The translations under genes and the position numbers were made by a program. The notes beneath the pieces are model-generated. The model made no database searches and was not told the origin of the DNA. It was given only the letters and a program-made list of their open reading frames with translations. A DNA stretch of 64,000 nt from Ophiodon elongatus. Its lineage: Eukaryota; Chordata; Actinopteri; Perciformes; Hexagrammidae. The stretch is from assembly GCA_016806645.1 (NCBI GenBank), contig JACSYO010000521.1, forward strand, positions 294,001 to 358,000, written 5' to 3'. Shown here one piece after another: positions 34,594 to 56,075 of the stretch (position 1 is the first letter of the stretch; each line of letters begins with the position of its first letter).

Positions 34594-37500
34594 TCTCTCC
34601 GTTCCGGTTGCTCTCGGCCTCGCGCGTCACAGCCAGTGGAAATTCCACATATCTCTGTTCTCCCTCCATCAGCCACGGGCCACTCGGCGGCCTTAGCTCA
34701 GGAGCTGTTCTCTCAGCTGGAACAATAGGGCAGAAATATTTGAGGAGGGGTGGAAGAATGTTCTAACACTGTTATGCTTCAACACCATTATACTTCCCAC
34801 TGTCCTTTTGAGTGGAGCCGTTACCCCCCCCCCGACTCCTCCCCAGCACCCACCAACTGAACCTTGACGCCAACAACCCGCCCTCCTCCTTCTCGTCCCC
34901 TGCCCTTTCCCTCTCTCCCTCTCTTTCATCACTCTCTCCTACCCTCATTGTACGCTGCCACACTTGTCTCCATGGGAACCGCTCTGGGATTGGGTGTTGT
35001 TCCTGTGACCTCTCTGGCTGTTGGAGTTAGACGAACTTTTTTCTTCGTCCCCCCCCCGTCCCCCCGTCTCCCCGTCCCCTCCCCGTGCACTCGTCCACGC
35101 TCTCAAAGCATGCTGGGTGTGTGTGTGGACGTGACACATGACAGCAGTTGTGAGCAGCTTTAGGACAGGACAGTGAAATTAAAAAGAAAAAGAGGCTGTG
35201 TGTGTGAGGCAGATTGCCCGTTGGCAAAAACAATAGAGTGCGCGTGTGCGTGTGCGTGTGCGTGTGCGTGTGTGTGTGTGTTCCAGGAGTGCGACCAGTC
35301 GGTCCACACATGTGTGCTGGCATTGTCCTGTGGCTGCAGCCGGCCACAAACTCTGTATTCAGAGGCACCCCCGTAGTCCAGCCGTCCCTATTCATGGATG
35401 TTTGGCCAAACGTGATCATAGCTTTTCATGCTGTGCTACCAAGCGACACGCACATCTGAATACACAAAGATGGAGGAACTAAGGAAGCCATCTTGGTGGA
35501 AAATTTAAACCATTAGAGTTTCAATATTTAACCGTTAGTCTTGAGATCAGTATTAAATCCAGTCTCGGGCCTTAATGTGTTGTTAATTGACCAGCAGGCT
35601 AAAATACATTTCTTTTATATTCTATACGTAAAATATGTTTGTTTTTTCAACAGCATAATTGATTATTTAAAGAATAAAATATTTTAAAAAAATAAGAGAG
35701 AAAATTAGCATAATTATCATAGAAATCTCGCACACTTAAGTACATGGTGCAGTTAAAAGCTCCCTGCGGAGTGTTTGCTCACTGACAGCGCTGTAGGAGC
35801 AATGTTTTGAACAGCGAGTCCTTGTATTGTTGGTTTGTCATGGTCTACCAGCATGACGAAACATATGCACACACGATGGGGGTAAAGTAAAACACATTTC
35901 TGCTGACTGTGAAGGGCAGTAACAGTTGACAACGTCGACGTAGCGATGGGCGAATAACGGAGGAGGAGAAGACCGCAAGTTGATCTGAAACAACTCGGGT
36001 TTCGAATTATTTTTTAAATCTTTTGCAAATGTTTTGTGGAAGTAAGATTAAATTCATTCAACGTGTTTGTGAGGCCTTAAACCTACAACGATTGATTTTG
36101 TGGCCACATGGGGGCAGCAAAATCAAGCCGTGACCGCGACACATAACACATATCGCTTTGAGAACCCTTAAAAGTGAAGCGCTTTATAGAGTCTAGTTGT
36201 AATCGTCTATGGATTCATCACCGTAACCCTTTTCACACTACACACCATAAACATATTCATTATAGCCGCTTTGAGGAGAAACACAATGCGTTTTAGTAAA
36301 AAAAATAAAAAAAATAAGATAATTTTTCAGTGATGATCTGGTATGAGAGACAGGGATCACAACATACACTAACATATTCTTATATTATTCTCTGTGAAAG
36401 TCTGATTCAAAAGATGTTCAGTCTACGGCTATAACTTCTCTATGAAATCATCACGTACGCAGAAATGATGACAAATTGATTAAAGAACAATATAATAATA
36501 AAAACTACCACAGTTATCAGCCAGCAGAGACTAATATGTACATTTGAAGGATAATGTAACTCTGAACAACGGCCTCTTAAGTTGTAACCAGCATGTGTGA
36601 CCATGTGATGTGGCTGGGGGGGGATATGATGCTGAACATAACTTAGCCCTTTCAGATAGCAGTGTTATCTGTTTTTGCGGAGTTCTGGTTGATAGATTAG
36701 TAATTAATCAGAATATAGAAGAACGGATTTTCCAGGACATTTGACTTTTTCCTCTCATTTTCCATGCGTTTTGCATGACCGGATAATTGGTCAAGTGTTT
36801 TCAGGTTCTCCAGGACACGTGGGAACCCTGATTGACCTACTAAATGTGCTTTGTGGTTCAAAAGGCTGATTGAGTCAGTCATCGTATATTTGATGAGGAC
36901 GGGATTTGACGTGCATATCAGGTATCAGATCTCAAGTTTGGTGGATCAGAAGAAGAAAAGATACAGCATAGAGACAGCAGTTACACAACCAGTGCCAATA
37001 TTAGTTCCTTTTTGAAATTCAGGCTGAATTCCTTCTGCTACATATATGTGAATATTTCCCCAGGCATGCTCAAGGGTTGGTAAACATCCTCAGTGCTCTC
37101 TCTCTCTCTCTCTCTCTCAAAAATAAAAAAAGGACAACTAACCTGCTCTCCTGCTGACTTGGACCGAGATCAAAGGGGGAAGTCAAACGGCGCTGGAGGA
37201 GTTCAAATGTCCGTGGTTTCTTAAAGAGAAAGCCGTGGCTTCACCAGGACGACACAGCCTGCACACAGGAGGACAGAGGACGAGTGAAACCCCGGCACAC
37301 GCATGTTCTGCAAGTACGTGTTCAGATAAGCATGACTAATGTTTACATTCGATTTGTAGTCACACACACACACACACACGCACGCACGCACACACACGGA
37401 CAGATGAAAGGGTGTTCAGGCCCTCAGCTTTGTTTTACAGACACTGGGGCGGTGCAGCGGGTAACTTGATGAAACCGCCCTTGAAATAGGGACAGATGAG

Positions 37501-38475
37501 CGTGCTGGAACATGTCCTGAGCTCACGCTTCTCTTCTGTTTACAAAAACAAACGTCAGGGAAGCAGTCGCACGGTACAGACCAGAAAATACATGCATTGC
37601 TGTGTTACTCCGCTGTGTATTGTTACGTGCCAGACATGTGTCAAACTTTTCCCTGACGCATCAAGGGCAGCAGAAAACCAGGCTTCAACTTGGCTCGGGC
37701 GAAGAGGGTTTCAATCGGGCCAGCAAAAATGTAACACAAGTTTAAATATTAAAGTTCTGCCTTGGCGTCCTTTCTCATGTGAAAAAAACAAGTCAAATCA
37801 AATTGTCCGGAACTGCAGCGGAATTTAAACTTTCAATGTCAATTTCTTCAGCTGCTAAATGTTACATCTGACAAACTGTACAGGAAGTTTAGGATTCGGG
37901 AGTGTCAGTAGAGGAGAAACTTAAAAAAAAAAAAAAAAAAAGAGGTTCAGGCGTTCTCAGCTTTTTAATTTTCAGTGGAGTTAGCGAGTTCAACACTGCA
38001 CCACCCCTTTTCCTGCGAGACAACGCTGAAGGACCACAGAGGCCTTCCTGAGCAGATGTCCACAATCTGCATGCCGCAAAGTTGAGACTATTTCTACACG
38101 GCGTGCCGGATGAAAGCGGCGGAAGGATTCATGGAGTTATGTTGACATGTGATGTAAGACAGTTATATGGTCGTGACTTTTCCCTCAGTGGGCGGCTCCA
38201 TCAGAATATCAAATGACAGAAGTGGAGTTTCATCACGCACAGTCTGGCAGGCCGGCTTCAGACGCATTGAGCTATAGCGAGCATGTTTGTGTGAGCGGTG
38301 AAACACTGCTGAGTCACACAAACTCTCCCTGGGCACACACGAGAGACAAAATGCTTTTTAAAAAAAGGATTTAGATGGGTTTAGGCCACACAAGGGAGTT
38401 ACAGCTGGCATGCAATTTACAATCAGTTTTGATACGCAATAAACAGCTGGCAAAATATGGTTGTATAACAGGAAA

Positions 38476-38506
<31 letters not shown>

Positions 38507-38958
38507 AGGAAAAAAAGAGGAAGAGAGGGTTCGGAGTGTGGACGTTGCCAAAGGAGACTGGAAAGGATAGGTGGAAAATCATCTGGGAGGGGTGCCTGAT
38601 ACGGCGTTGAGGAGGGAGGGGGACGGACGGCTGGTTTTTCCACTGCCAGAGAGAGAGAGAGAGCGAGAGGACGGCTAAATCAAATTAATTAGCTCCTTCA
38701 TCTCCAGGCAGCTACTCAGGCATGCTGTACTGGCGAAGAGAGACAGTTGGAGGGAGAGCGAGAGAGGGGAGGGGGGGGGGGGTGTTGGCATAAGAGAATG
38801 GGAGAAAGCGAGATAGGACACGGTGGAGGGGTGAAAAGCCTGCTGTGTATGTGCGCCATTCAGGAGGACAGGCAGCCGAGAGAGAGAGGGGGTGGGGGGG
38901 GGTGCATAATTCTCTGATAAGCGTGAGGGTTGTTTTGCTGGAGCCTCTGTTCAGTCAT

Positions 38959-39011
38959 GAAGAGGAGGAGGAGGAGGAGGCGGAGGAGGAGGAGGCGGAG
39001 GAGGAGGAGGA
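38959..39011. repeat. (GAG)n microsatellite
   Basis: GAG units with GCG interruptions. A (GA)20 run follows at 39521-39560. Confidence 0.9.
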
Positions 39012-39516
39012 AATGGCTGCGTGTTGGCTGACGCTGTGTGCTGCTGCGCTTCGGGGCGATGGTACTTCCTGTTTCTAGACAGCCTGTATTTTGAGGGCAC
39101 TGTACTGTAAACAACCCTGCTTTTCTGCACGCCTCTTTAAATAGCACACAGACACTTCAATCAGAACCTCCCGGAAAGACGGGGAGCCGAGAAAGTCTTG
39201 TGATGAGGAAGAAAAAGAAAGGTGCTGACAACACGAGGTAAAGTTATCCTGTGATCAAAAAAATTAATAATAATAACAACAGCAAACCACTAACAGTTGC
39301 ACTGACATTAGAAGAAAGGGGGAAAAAAGCGGTAAAAAGGAGAGAAAAGAAACGACAGATGGTTTGAGGCCATGGCATCATGCCAGGGGAAACAAAACAG
39401 CAGGAACAGCGGAGAAACTAAAGACAAAAAAAAGTGAGAAAAGAGGAAAAGAGGCAGGGCGAGTGAAGCCCAGGGGAGAGCCACCGCAGGCAGCATGTGG
39501 CCATCTCCGAGGCTTA

Positions 39517-39561
<45 letters not shown>

Positions 39562-39854
39562 CTGAAGGAAACACAGCGAGGGAGGGAGGATGAGAGAGAG
39601 TTGAAGAGGGAGTCAGAGAAAATAGGAAGAAGGTTTGAGTGCAAGTGGGAGGGTCAGACAATAAAGGAGACGCTTCCGTGAGGGAGGAGAAGCGTCATGT
39701 GACTACGAGGGTGGACTTTACAGAAAAGAGGCTGACCAAGTTCATCCAGAATGAAAAATTCAACTAATTAACGCCTCGCGGCTGTTTGCCTCAAGCTGCG
39801 GTTTGTATTCATGTCTGTCCAAAATGACCAAAAAAGGACGAAATGAACCATTTT

Positions 39855-40150
39855 TTATCTTACTAGGCATTTATGCGAAATTGTCATAATTAGCAGTTCT
39901 TGAGTTATGGCCAAATTCTTGAGTTAGCCTCTCTGGCTAACTCTGGCTCACTTACAGTTTTACTGTTGACTGGTGTGCATTATCCCTGCAAAAAAAAAAA
40001 AAAAAAAAAAAACAGCAATAAAAAAATAATTTGCTAAATTTTAAGTTATTCCCTAAAGGTGCTCCTGAGATATCACGAGAATGGTACGGACGAAACAAAC
40101 GCACAACCCAGAAACATGACAGTGTGGAGGCACAAAGATGAGGAGGAGGA
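39855..40150. repeat. Teleost SINE-like repeat fragment, degenerate
   Basis: Phrases such as CATTTATGCGAAATTGTCAT, GTTCTTGAGTTAT, TCCTGAGATATCACGAGAAT, GGTACGGACGAA and a closing GGAGGCACAAAGATGAGG resemble a widespread fish repeat, recalled from memory. A poly(A) run at about 39988-40012 interrupts it. The boundaries are approximate. Confidence 0.4.
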
Positions 40151-41861
40151 CGATGGTGCGTATGGCAAAGGGGATGCCGGACAGTGCCAGAGGTCAAAAC
40201 CTCGGGAGAAGACAGCAGTGGACGGCTCAGTGCAGCAGCGTCGCCTGGACGAGACTTGGCTGCACTGTGAGAACCCCAGATTAGCACTAAGCCGATTGCA
40301 ACGCCAGGTAGGATCAAGAGCAATTAATTTAGCACCCAGTTAATTCCAGGAAGAGGCGGAAAGAACTGTAACAGAACGTAGATCTCCTGCAAAACTCAAA
40401 GCGCGAGCTGACTTAACATTCCTACTTCAAGTCCGTCTTCTACAAAGAAGCTGCCTAGAAAGAACTCTGTGTAAAAAAAAAAAAAAAAAAGGGAGCAGAG
40501 AGAATCTGGAAGGTCTGAAAAGGGTACGTGGATGATAAAAAGGAAGGATAAAAGAAAAGATGAAGACGCTTGGCAGGGGCTGACATCAGCCAAAACAAAC
40601 ACCCAAAGAACAGGACATTCTCTAGCGGACAGAAATGGGCCGGCCTGTTCGGCTCCAATGGGCTCTCGGAGAGCATGCCTCCGACCCGACGTCACCCATT
40701 TTTAATACAAAACAACATCCTGGTGCATAATTTACGAGGGTAGCCTCAAACACTTCTTTCTCATTCATATAATAACGGGGAATTTCACTCGAGGGAAAAC
40801 ACAAAACGCACAAAACTGCCGGGACGAGGAGAATTTCTCGCAGCTTTGTGTCTGTTTTTAAATGGTTCATATTGAGCCGATACTGTAGATTAGGATTAGT
40901 TCATTTTACAGCAATACGTTCCCAGAATTTGACCGAGGCCCACTATCTTCATTTGATGGTCAGCTGGGATGTTTACGTCAAAGAACAGCATCACAGCTTC
41001 AGGACACGTTGCGTTAACTGTTTTAAACCAGAGTGGCGTTATAGTTTAGGCTTTTTGATTGTAAATGGGATTGATAAATAGTAGGCTCCTCCCACCATGC
41101 TTTGCATCTGCCTGTCTGTTTCTCCCGCCCTCCTTGTTCGCCTACTTTATTGTGCTACAAGACTCCCCCTTTCCTACGGCCCCCCCTCTCTCCCCCCCCC
41201 AACCCCGGAAAACCCACACTCACTGTCAGGCTTTGACATCAGACAAGAGCTCCCCCTGGATACATGAATCCTCACCCCACCCAGGAATGAATACCTCTGG
41301 AAGGAAAATACATGCTGCAACATGTATACCACAATATACTATATGAATATACAGTATATTAAAAATATATACCTACTTATACCTATTGTCAGAACTTTTT
41401 TTATTTGAACAACATCACTGTGATGATTGTTTTAAAAGAGAAACCATTGCAGACAATCTACCCCCCCCCCATACAGAAAAAGTCCAACAGCCGAAACCGT
41501 TGACTTTTCTTCAGCAAGGCCTGATGTTAACAGGGTACTTTCAACTTCAGTAAGTTTGGATTTAAGACATGTTTGGCTCTTAAAAACCACACTTAGAATC
41601 AATCAGAATAGAAAATATGGCCAGTTCCATCTCTGAAATAACAGAAAATGTCAGCTAATCTAAACATATCCGAAGGTAAGTCAACAGTGGGGTTCCCACA
41701 TTTACAACAATGCAATATTGTTTAAGACATGAAATAATTAATCTGTATTTATCAGCATTCAGCACCTTTAAAATGAAAAGTTATAATTTCACATATTTAA
41801 GGCTTTTCCAGCGCTTGAATCATCCAGTATGTAGTAAACTTACATGTTTTTAGTTGTAGTC

Positions 41862-42110
41862 CAGTGGTGGAAGAAGAAATCTGTAAAAGTAATAATAGTG
41901 TAAAAATACTCACAAGGTAAAGTCCTGCATTTAAAGTTATACTCTGGTAAAAATCACACAAGTATTACCAGCAAGATATTCTTTAGGTATCAAAAGTAAA
42001 AGTACTTTTTATACCGAACGGTTCCCGTTCTAAAATGATGATTAACAGCATTTTACAGCTGGAGAGGTTTGGCAAATTTTATATGATGTCATCTACGTGA
42101 CTACAGTGTT
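41862..42110 (+). mobile_element. hAT-type MITE fragment (CAGTGGTGGAAGAAG end)
   Basis: It begins CAGTGGTGGAAGAAG and continues with TAAAAATACTCACAAGGTAA, AAAGTCCTGCATT and ATCAAAAGTAAAAGTACTTT. This is the typical left part of an abundant non-autonomous hAT-like element of teleosts, recalled from memory. The matching right end (TTCTTCCACCACTG) is absent, so the copy is truncated or decayed and its end is a guess. Confidence 0.6.
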
Positions 42111-42397
42111 GTACATTTATCTTTAATCAATTACAAATTTGAAGGGGTTTCTTAGGGGCATTTAGTTTGCCTTTTATGAAATCTCAATTGTATAGGCTAT
42201 ACATTCCCTTGATTGATCATCACATATTTCACTTCTAATACTCAAATTGTCAGAAAATGGTAAAGTATTTGCTTCTGATGTCACGCCAACATGTTTGCAG
42301 ACGGTGCTGTAGATTTGAAACTATTCTAAAAATGTGGATGAATTCCTACCACACCGCAGACCTGACAGCCAGGCGTCTGTGCACCAGCCTCCTTGCA

Positions 42398-42412
42398 GCA
42401 GCAGGGGGCGCA
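42398..42412 (+). promoter_or_regulatory. CTCF-like motif
   Basis: GCAGCAGGGGGCGCA matches the vertebrate CTCF core (CCASYAGRKGGCRSY) at most positions. It lies about 2.8 kb upstream of the polr2a promoter. Occupancy cannot be judged from sequence. Confidence 0.35.
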
Positions 42413-42899
42413 CGTCTGACAGCCTGCTGGGACTTCGCTTCCGCATTGGAAACGTGGTTGTGCAATGTCTTCCCAACGCTGCTCGTTCTCAATGTGAGCC
42501 AGAGGAGGGAGCCAGCTGGTCAATAATGAATCCTTTGTATAGTCATGGTATTGCATGGCACATGGTGAACAAAGTGATTCACTGTCACATTCTTCCATGC
42601 ATGTCAAACATGGTCTGCGTGCAGATTTTCTCAGTTTATTAGAAAGACTTAACACAGAACATGGGTTTGACTCCTTAAGGATACTGCAGATGTGGCATCA
42701 ATCCTGGCTTCTAGGGCTTGACTGATGGTCTTTCTCTGCTGTACCTGCCGAAAAGACATGATGGCAAAGAGGTATGTCCATGCTGGTAGCAGCATACAAC
42801 TAAGCTGCCCCACTACACGTGAATGTAGCATTTTCAACATGATTATGTTGAAAATGAATTGTGTTTAATTACTCAAGAATAAAAAACAATCCCACAGTC

Positions 42900-44110
42900 C
42901 ACCATGTTGGTTCAGTGTCTTTATTTAAAACAAAAAGGCAGTACAAATGTCACAAAGTGTCATGATGTCGTTTTGAGTGGTCACACAGTCATTTGCATTT
43001 AATAAACACTACATCAGAAGGAGTTCCTGTAGTCACAGCACAGATATGGAGACGTGAGTGAACCACTGCCTAGCGTTTACTTCCACTTCTTTAAATGTAT
43101 GAAGACAAAAAAAGAAAACCCGGTCAAACATATCTCAGCACCGTAAGCAAATAACAACACTGCTTGACTGGAACAATGGATATTTATGGTTCTCAAAGGC
43201 TCAGACATTAACACTGTGTATCGTTCTGCTTTTAGATAATTATAGGGCCATTACCACCGGACAAACTTGTTTCCTTCCCTCGGGCCCAACTACCGAAAGC
43301 TGACCGGATAAATCTATTGTGTAACCAGCTGACGGCATCTTAGTCCATGGACACAAGATTGATACTCCAACTAACCCACAACACCTAGTGTTAAACGTCA
43401 AGTAATCAAAAGAGTGGGTTAAAAAGCAGCTGCTAAAAACAGCTTATTGACTAAACACCAAGCTGATCCTGTTCAATAACAGACTAATGCCTCTAACTTC
43501 AAACCCTACTTAAGAGTCAAGACCATAGAAATAACGACACTAACCGGCAAAGTTCCTCCAGTTTAAACCCCATCACGTTAAAAATAATAAGACATATAAA
43601 CTATCACACAGCCGCTTCTTATTTAAGCTTAATTTCCTGAAAATGCGCAGCTATGAGGCCGGTCAAGTTAGCCAACAAGAATATCTCAGACTCCATTTTT
43701 CTCGTTCACAACAAGAAGCATATCGTCAAACAACCGCCATGTTGTGTGCTCCTGGAGCCCAACAAAGCTGGCGAGAATACCCCTTATTTTAGTCCTCAAT
43801 ACCCCGTTATAACACACTACACACCGCTATTAATACGACATGCCCGTCCACTAATGTCACGTCGCATTAAGACTCGTAAAACCAGGGATTTACTCGGGTA
43901 ATAACCAGGTTAATAGGCGGCTAGCTAGCTGGACGTTTTGTCCCGTATCGTTCATTGCGAGGCGACGCCGCCTGGCTCCTTCACCGCGGCGGTGCGTGAA
44001 GACGTCTCCCGGGCACAACAGCACGTTAACGCGGTGTACAGGGCACTCAAAGCCCGCTGAGCTGAGCAGATAGACAGCGGGCGACACACGGTCGATGTCG
44101 GCGGCTAAGT
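42900..44110 (-). other. possible minus-strand transcript, coding content unknown
   Basis: A minus-strand AATAAA (42920-42925) in a 3'-UTR-like context lies about 1 kb below a CpG-richer stretch (43890-44110). No conserved protein was found; the longest minus frame near 43890-44087 is about 65 codons and unrecognised. It could be a non-coding RNA, a zbtb4 leader exon, or nothing. Confidence 0.25.
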
Positions 44111-44894
44111 TTAAGCTAACGAAACACCAGCTACGATGCTAAGAGGGAACGAAAACTGAGCGTTTGTGTTTAAAAATGTATTCAGTTGGCTCGTAAATTA
44201 CTAGGATATCATACGTATTACATTTAAGTTAGTGACCGATTAAATACACACTTAACTGATGTTAAAAACGAGCGTTACTCAGCTTTAACCGCCAAAACGA
44301 CCGTATTTCAGACTGCTTTCGAAACGCGGCCTACAACAATTTCTCACATTTTAACAATAAAAGAAAAACACATAACAACATCTGAGCAAAATTATTGAAA
44401 ATAAATCACAAGCAGAACACGTTCGTGTAAAAATCGTCAACGGTTGTTAAAAAAAACTGTTGGATTAACACTTAAGGCTTCCCCCGGACTTTCCTGCAGG
44501 GCGTACGGGAAATCCAGTCCCCGTGGCCGGCCATCACTCCCACGCGAGTCCGAGGCTTGCAACAAAAGTCCCAAAAATACAAAAAATGCAGAAGACGAAA
44601 ACCCGACACGTCGATGTGTTTTTAAAGTGGCTCAAAAATAATCCATGATACAGTGTTTCTAGATGAAAACATGATGTATTTTGACTATTTTCCCGTGTTT
44701 AATCAAAGTCTCAACAGGCCTCAGCCCTGAGCCTCTTTTCTTAGAGCCCAGGCTGATCTACAGCGAGACGAACGGGACAACACAGATTTTTTTTATTTTT
44801 GCTCTGAGGGAAGAATTTCACATCGGAACCATTCGGCAAACATCGGAGGAAGGGCGGGTTTTGTTGAAATTATTCTAAGAAGGTTCATTTCTTC

Positions 44895-45160
44895 ACAGCC
44901 ATTGGCCAGCTGTGTTGTGCTCCTCAATATTAATCAGAAAACGGACCAATCGAGAGGATTTTGATTGAATATTCATATTTTGCATGCAAAGCATACGCGG
45001 CCCCACCTACACGGTTTTAATCAAGCCAATCGGGGTGAGTTTATATTAAACCAACACCCGCCTATGATTCTGATTCGTTGAAAAGATAAACGTGATCTCT
45101 GATTGGCTGTACGTGAGACTAAATTAATTATTCATACAACGGTCCTGAATGGCCAATGAG
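44895..45160. promoter_or_regulatory. five CCAAT boxes in the polr2a upstream (probably bidirectional) promoter
   Basis: CCAAT occurs at 44946-44950, 45026-45030 and 45153-45157. Its reverse, ATTGG, occurs at 44901-44905 and 45102-45106. The set spans about 260 bp directly upstream of the polr2a TATA box. Clustered CCAAT boxes typically bind NF-Y and are common in head-to-head promoters. A palindromic TTTGCATGCAAA lies near 44980, between the second and third boxes. Confidence 0.6.
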
Positions 45161-45247
45161 CGTTTTACTACGGAGATCCATGTCCCACCCACCGGAGAGC
45201 CAGCCCCTGTCTTTCTGAGTGGGCAACCCCGTAGTATGCACTCAGTC

Positions 45248-45255
45248 TATATAAA
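45248..45255 (+). promoter_or_regulatory. polr2a TATA box
   Basis: TATATAAA lies about 280 bp upstream of the polr2a ATG. It predicts a start site near 45278-45285, inside a cluster of three AGCGCT palindromes. The first coding exon then follows without an intervening intron visible in the leader. Confidence 0.55.
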
Positions 45256-45277
45256 CAAGCGTTGGAGCGCTTCATGC

Positions 45278-45531
45278 TCAGAAGCGCTCAGAGCGCTCCA
45301 GAGTGTAGACCTAAAAAGGGAAGGGAACAGTCGGTAGCCATCATACTTAGGACCTAAACACAAGTAACTTGGTTATAAAGGCTAACGACAGCAGAGGTCC
45401 CTGGGATATCGCCTTCGGAGACTTTCCGGTCACCGTTGGCGGACTGACCAGAGTCGTGGTGGCAATTTAACGGCTGTTCCTGCTCACAAAGCGGCGTGCC
45501 GAGGAAGGACGCGTCTCTTTGAATACACAGG
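45278..45531 (+). other. polr2a 5' UTR (inferred)
   Basis: Sequence between the predicted start site and the ATG at 45532. The start is placed about 30 bp below the TATA box, so it is approximate. It contains part of the AGCGCT cluster. Confidence 0.45.

Positions 45532-56075
<10,544 letters not shown>

Larger units (their letters stand above)
26329..44890. other. about 18.5 kb without a recognisable protein gene; probable zbtb4 5' introns and leader exons
   Basis: No frame here gives a conserved protein; the long frames are microsatellite translations. Because the zbtb4 coding exon begins at a splice acceptor, its leader exons should lie here on the minus strand. Candidate donors are at 30167 (CAG|GTAAAC), 32731 (CCGAG|GTACGT) and 37143 (GAGCAG|GTTAGT). 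The stretch is rich in simple repeats and contains the repeats listed separately. Confidence 0.5.

Noticed and set aside
34285..34728. 147-codon frame with poly-Asn
   Set aside because: Driven by a (CAA)n run; no homology recognised and no splice context.
42649..42840. 63-codon minus frame with a hydrophobic segment
   Set aside because: No family recognised and no start, splice or polyadenylation support; too short to claim.
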